Below are positions 63,261 through 64,000 of a stretch of DNA of 64,000 bases, piece by piece. The notes beneath the pieces are model-generated. The model did not search any database and was not told the DNA's origin. It saw only the letters and a program-made list of their open reading frames with translations. Source of the DNA: Microseira sp041929235 (GTDB taxonomy: Bacteria > Cyanobacteriota > Cyanobacteriia > Cyanobacteriales > Aerosakkonemataceae); the NCBI RefSeq assembly GCF_041929235.1, contig NZ_JBHFNP010000349.1:38408-102407 (forward strand). The letters are read 5' to 3'. Each line of letters starts with the position of its first letter. Positions within the stretch are counted from its first letter, which is position 1. The position numbers were made by a program, and so were the translations under genes.

Positions 63261-63536
63261 ATGAAAGCCCCTAAAGGTACTGTAGGCATCGAAACCCATC
63301 ACGGCTGGCTTAGGCTTAGGCTCCCCAGAACTGTCACCACTGGCAGCAGTAGGTATTTCTCACTAGGACTTCAAGACACCCCAGACAACCGCAAGAAAGC
63401 ACAGGTCATTGCCTGGGATATCGAAACAGATATTCAAGGGGGGCTACTGAGGCCATTAGGCAGCTACCTAGCCAAGCCCCCAGTCTTAGCAGAAGTCCGC
63501 AGCCTAACTGACCTGTGGCAACTGTTCCTGGAGTTT
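63261..63536 (+). CDS. Tyrosine recombinase (integrase), Arm-DNA-binding part, interrupted
   Basis: The product starts MKAPKGTVGIETHHGWLRLR then SRYFSLGLQDTPDNRKKAQV and LARDLWQLFLEF, which is the arm-binding (DUF3596-like) and core-binding beginning of a phage-type integrase. The frame may start further upstream within the tRNA transcript (63132). At 63537 the frame meets GTGCGAC, the start of a group II intron, after exactly 92 codons. The rest of the gene must resume after the intron outside the window. Confidence 0.72.
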
Positions 63537-64000
63537 GTGCGACGTGAAAGTCGCGTGTTAGGCACGAGAGTGCTAAACGACTGGGAGACCTATCTCCCCA
63601 AGGAATCCTTTCTCCTTGTCCCTACGTAAAAGGGTTAATAACCCCGCCTAGATCAAGAGTAAGTAATGAAATTGATGGAATGCAAGGCACGAAAGCTCAA
63701 CACACGGGTAGCCTAAAATCGGTGCGTGAGCAAAGGGAAGATTGATCAGGCTAACGAAAGTGAACCATCATCAAAGCTTCGTAAGGAATAAGGAGTGAAA
63801 TAAGGCTGAAACACTCTAACCAAAACAGGACTTACGCAACTGTCACATGGGATTGCCGGAGGCATATCCGCTTCGCCCAATCGCATCTGGAGTAAAAAGG
63901 GCTGGGGCGAGTAAAAGCCAGACCTGGTGTGGTGTATAGCTGTTTGTGACAGTAAAAAAGCGGGTGAACGGAAGTTGCCGCGCCGCGGCGTAACTTCCGA
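63537..64000 (+). mobile_element. Group II intron, 5-prime part, interrupting the integrase
   Basis: The 5-prime end GTGCGAC-GTGAAA-GTCGCG is the conserved GUGYG start with its first stem. GCACGAGAGTGC and CTGGGAGACCTATCTCCC follow as further domain I stems, and the rest has the general look of bacterial chloroplast-like introns (ACGGGTAGCC, AGTGAACC). A CAGGACTTACGC MITE end lies within it at 63826. The reverse transcriptase and domains V-VI lie outside the window, so the class is not determined. Confidence 0.55.
63826..64000. repeat. CAGGACTTACGC MITE end, partial element
   Basis: CAGGACTTACGC at 63826-63837 equals the ends of the 388-bp element at 38.1 kb. The opposite end lies past the window. 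A CGGAAGTT/AACTTCCG hairpin (63969-63999), shared with 48428-48455, lies inside. Confidence 0.55.

Overview
The window is cyanobacterial chromosome, most likely from a filamentous, non-marine species. The evidence is the frequent HIP1 octamer GCGATCGC, cyanobacterial or plastid families (ycf35, ycf46, PAM68, DUF1997), a cyanobacterial type RNase E with an arginine-rich tail, TPR-CHAT, caspase and Uma2 genes, and many IS200/IS605-type tnpB relics and palindromic MITEs. I cannot name the species from sequence alone.

Layout. 1-10.9 kb: an extracellular polysaccharide locus (methyltransferases, exported GH-A-clan glycosidase-like protein, Wzy-like polymerase, Wzx-like flippase, GT4 glycosyltransferase, and a divergent Wzc-like co-polymerase with BY-kinase domain). 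11-12.2 kb: clpS overlapping a CPBP membrane protease. 12.2-18.2 kb: a relic-rich stretch with a broken tnpB, a 44-codon RHH gene, two small conserved genes and a STAS protein. 18.2-29.3 kb: a housekeeping line (B12-binding radical SAM, rne, rnhB ... DUF1997, pheA) with an accessory islet (GST, RHH, SWIM zinc finger, GNAT) between rnhB and the DUF1997 gene. 29.4-34.1 kb: pentapeptide-repeat protein, ADP-ribosylglycohydrolase and aldolase/SDR fusion. 34.2-38.5 kb: MITE, tnpB relic, rpsO-PAM68, DAHP synthase and a 388-bp MITE. 38.5-46.2 kb: caspase-like protease, Uma2 nuclease, TPR-CHAT protein and two copies of an RHH plus coiled-coil cassette. 48.5-53.9 kb: a GH31 alpha-1,4-glucan lyase with an aldos-2-ulose-dehydratase-like propeller and cupin. 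54.2-59.8 kb: tnpB elements (one intact), an HTH gene and an ECF-like sigma factor. 60.4-62.9 kb: ycf35, ycf46 and an RHH/zinc-ribbon gene. 63.1-64.0 kb: tRNA-Cys(GCA) cut in its anticodon loop, followed by an integrase that is itself cut by a group II intron.

The most notable system is at 48.5-53.9 kb. Glucan lyase cuts alpha-1,4-glucan to 1,5-anhydro-D-fructose. The neighbouring reading frame matches, in domain order and motifs, the fungal enzyme that dehydrates anhydrofructose towards ascopyrone M and microthecin. Together they would form a bacterial anhydrofructose pathway acting on glycogen. The propeller part carries in-frame TAA codons without any frameshift, so the second step may be decaying, split or recoded. 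Other points of interest are the duplicated RHH/coiled-coil cassette with overlapping -1 frames, the caspase/Uma2/TPR-CHAT cluster, a tnpB right-end hairpin with compensatory changes that forms the end of a sigma-factor gene, and the nested insertions in tRNA-Cys.
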